Shown piece after piece: positions 5,471-6,800 of a stretch of 6,800 bases of DNA (the stretch's first letter is position 1; each line of letters opens with the position of its first letter). The notes below the pieces were generated by a model, which was not told the DNA's origin, searched no databases, and saw only the letters and a program-made list of their open reading frames with translations. Position numbers and translations under genes: made by a program. The stretch is from Erysipelotrichaceae bacterium (GTDB lineage: Bacteria; Bacillota_I; Bacilli_A; Erysipelotrichales; Erysipelotrichaceae): positions 1-6,800 of the forward strand of contig JANJWY010000216.1 of NCBI GenBank assembly GCA_024709285.1, in the 5' to 3' direction.

Positions 5471-6583
5471 TTAATTACTGATTCGGTTCTCGCCTTCTTC
5501 AACAGATTTTCTCATCAACTGATGTAAGCGATCGGTAAGTGCTTCAAACTTTTCTCCCGGCAGTCGCTGAATGACCGCAAAATTTGAGGGTAATTTGATT
5601 TTTGGCAGAAACTCTGTCGATGCAATTATGCTAACCAGCCTTTGTGCGACATAAACGGCTTGGTGAAGTTTGATTTCAGGCATGAAAATCACAAATTCTC
5701 CATCTGTCCAGCGACCCAAAATGTCCACCAGCCGTAAATCCGTCCGTACGATATGTACGAGCTGTTCCATGATTTTCTCGCCCTTTTCCTGACCGTAAAC
5801 AGCAAATACTTCTTTAATATCCGACAGGGAGAACATTATTAATGAAAATGGTGTTTCGTAGCGATCACTTCGTGCGATCTCGGCTATGATCAATTCTTCC
5901 AGCTTTCGGTGTGTCACTGCACCCGTCGAAGTATCTTCTAAAGCCATACGACGAACTTCTTCTGCCATTTCAGCAACTTCAAGCTCCTTGGCTTTCAATA
6001 ATGCTTCATATTTCTCAATCATCCGCGTATAAACAACAAACATCAGACTGATAAAAAGTAAACTTGCACCAATGAACGTGTAATTGCCAATCATAAATAC
6101 GATTGCTGGCAAAGATTCATTGATAGAGCCGAGTGTTTCAAGATTTAACAGCAATGCGAGGATTGCAATGCTTGTCAATCCAAAAAGCCACTGAAAGAAT
6201 TTATACTGTCGGCTGATAGTAACAAAAGGCATGATAGCAAACACGACAAACAAATAATGAATTCCGATTTCTTTCCCCAGATACAGCCAGACATTGGCAA
6301 ATAATGCAGGTCCAAGGATCAGATTAAGAATGACTGATCCTAATTGATTTTTTTTCGAAAAGTTCAATATTCCAACGATTAACAAGACTGCCAAGACACC
6401 GCCATTAATAAATATGGCTATTTGATATGCACTGAAATCAGTGATAACATAAAGACCGGTAATTCCCGCAAAAACAAGGAAAAATATCACGGCAGCATAT
6501 CCGGTCACCGTTTTTCTTAGCTTTTCAAATTCAAACAGGACTTCTGTTTTTCCAACTGAAACTTTCATTTCTTTTTTCCCCAT
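5471..6583 (-). CDS. Six-helix membrane protein with a degenerate GGDEF domain
   Basis: A 370-residue protein (numbered from the ATG at 6583). About six membrane helices fill residues 25-186, with no recognised sensor family. A charged signalling helix (about 187-215, rich in Glu, Lys and Ala) leads into a GGDEF-type domain (about 216-346). That domain is degenerate: the LTGLxNR motif is STGAVTHRK (219-227), the DID metal-binding motif is SLS (252-254), and GG(D/E)EF is TDGEF (293-297). Diguanylate cyclase activity is therefore unlikely. The inhibitory-site motif RxxD is intact (Arg284-L-V-Asp287), exactly five residues before TDGEF, so the domain may bind c-di-GMP or act through protein contacts. 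The ATG at 6583 was chosen because AAGTGGGG lies six bases upstream; the in-frame GTG at 6595 has no ribosome site. It has its own promoter and terminator. Confidence 0.82.
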   Translation of the reverse strand: MGKKEMKVSVGKTEVLFEFEKLRKTVTGYAAVIFFLVFAGITGLYVITDFSAYQIAIFINGGVLAVLLIVGILNFSKKNQLGSVILNLILGPALFANVWLYLGKEIGIHYLFVVFAIMPFVTISRQYKFFQWLFGLTSIAILALLLNLETLGSINESLPAIVFMIGNYTFIGASLLFISLMFVVYTRMIEKYEALLKAKELEVAEMAEEVRRMALEDTSTGAVTHRKLEELIIAEIARSDRYETPFSLIMFSLSDIKEVFAVYGQEKGEKIMEQLVHIVRTDLRLVDILGRWTDGEFVIFMPEIKLHQAVYVAQRLVSIIASTEFLPKIKLPSNFAVIQRLPGEKFEALTDRLHQLMRKSVEEGENRISN

Positions 6584-6608
6584 GGCAAACCCCACTTACT
6601 TTATAATA

Positions 6609-6636
6609 AATATCTCACAAAAACATACCATGTCAA
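6609..6636 (-). promoter_or_regulatory. Promoter of the GGDEF-like gene
   Basis: A perfect TTGACA (6631-6636), a 16-bp spacer and an extended -10, TGA plus GATATT (6609-6614), lie on the minus strand about 26 bp before the ATG. An inverted repeat TCACAAA (6615-6621) / TTTGTGA (6643-6649) brackets the -35 element and could be a regulator site. Confidence 0.65.
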
Positions 6637-6703
6637 TAGAACTTTGTGATAATTTGAGATAAGCATGCACATTCTTCACAAATCAAACTGATACGTATCT
6701 GAC

Positions 6704-6800
6704 TTAACGCTTATCCGTTGTATTCAACCGATTTGCCCGGAAATGATAGGTCACAAATGGCATGATACAAAATACCAATGACATCACGGATAATCCGGTT
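6704..6800 (-). CDS. C-terminal end of a membrane protein (cut by window edge)
   Basis: Only the last 31 residues are visible, read in the frame beginning at 6799 and ending in TAA at 6704-6706. They form one hydrophobic segment, TGLSVMSLVFCIMPFVTYHF, followed by a basic and polar tail RANRLNTTDKR. A final membrane helix followed by a short basic cytoplasmic tail is common in secondary transporters of the MFS or GPH type, but the family cannot be decided from this much. The other two minus-strand frames are interrupted or read as unlikely protein. No clear terminator follows the stop. Confidence 0.5.
   Translation of the reverse strand, partial: TGLSVMSLVFCIMPFVTYHFRANRLNTTDKR

Noticed and set aside
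6690..6699. Perfect 10-bp palindrome GATACGTATC after the right-edge gene, considered as a terminator
   Set aside because: There is no room for a loop with a stable stem and no strong T run after it; at most a protein-binding site.

Overview
The window looks like chromosomal DNA of a moderately AT-rich, single-membrane Gram-positive bacterium, most likely a Bacillota (Clostridia or Erysipelotrichia-like) species. The evidence is a class B sortase, AGGAGG-type ribosome binding sites, TTGACA/TATAAT-type promoters, U-tailed intrinsic terminators and the standard genetic code. I cannot name a genus. There is no RNA gene, CRISPR array, insertion sequence, prophage gene or rearranged gene. Eight genes are visible, two of them cut by the window edges; all but one lie on the minus strand.

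Layout, left to right. 1-187 (-): N-terminus of an MFS transporter, cut by the left edge, behind a very AT-rich leader (188-394). 430-1041 (-): a bactofilin with its own terminator (395-414). 1215-2537 (-): a CoA-disulfide-reductase-type flavoprotein. 2641-2985 (+): a small MazG-like nucleotide pyrophosphohydrolase, divergent from the flavoprotein. 2995-3732 (-): a class B sortase. 3753-4301 (-): a membrane-anchored extracytoplasmic protein of unknown family, co-transcribed with the sortase. 4368-5387 (-): an extended-SDR NAD-dependent epimerase/dehydratase-like protein. 5471-6583 (-): a six-helix membrane protein with a degenerate GGDEF domain. 6704-6800 (-): C-terminal end of a membrane protein cut by the right edge.

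The genes work as short units, not one pathway. The unknown anchored protein and the sortase form a clear two-gene operon with a good promoter (TTGTAC-17-TATATT) and a terminator whose hairpin contains the sortase stop codon and also serves the convergent MazG-like gene. The epimerase may read through into this operon, since I see no terminator after it. The flavoprotein (thiol/CoA redox) and the MazG-like enzyme (nucleotide clean-up) share a divergent control region and could be a stress-housekeeping pair; that is inference. Bactofilin, sortase and the anchored protein all concern the cell envelope or cell shape.

The points most worth a second look are the GGDEF protein, which has lost catalytic and metal-binding residues but keeps an RxxD inhibitory-site motif at the canonical spacing (possible c-di-GMP receptor), and the sortase operon with an unrecognised partner and no visible substrate. 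I do not see convincing evidence of a wholly new multi-gene system.
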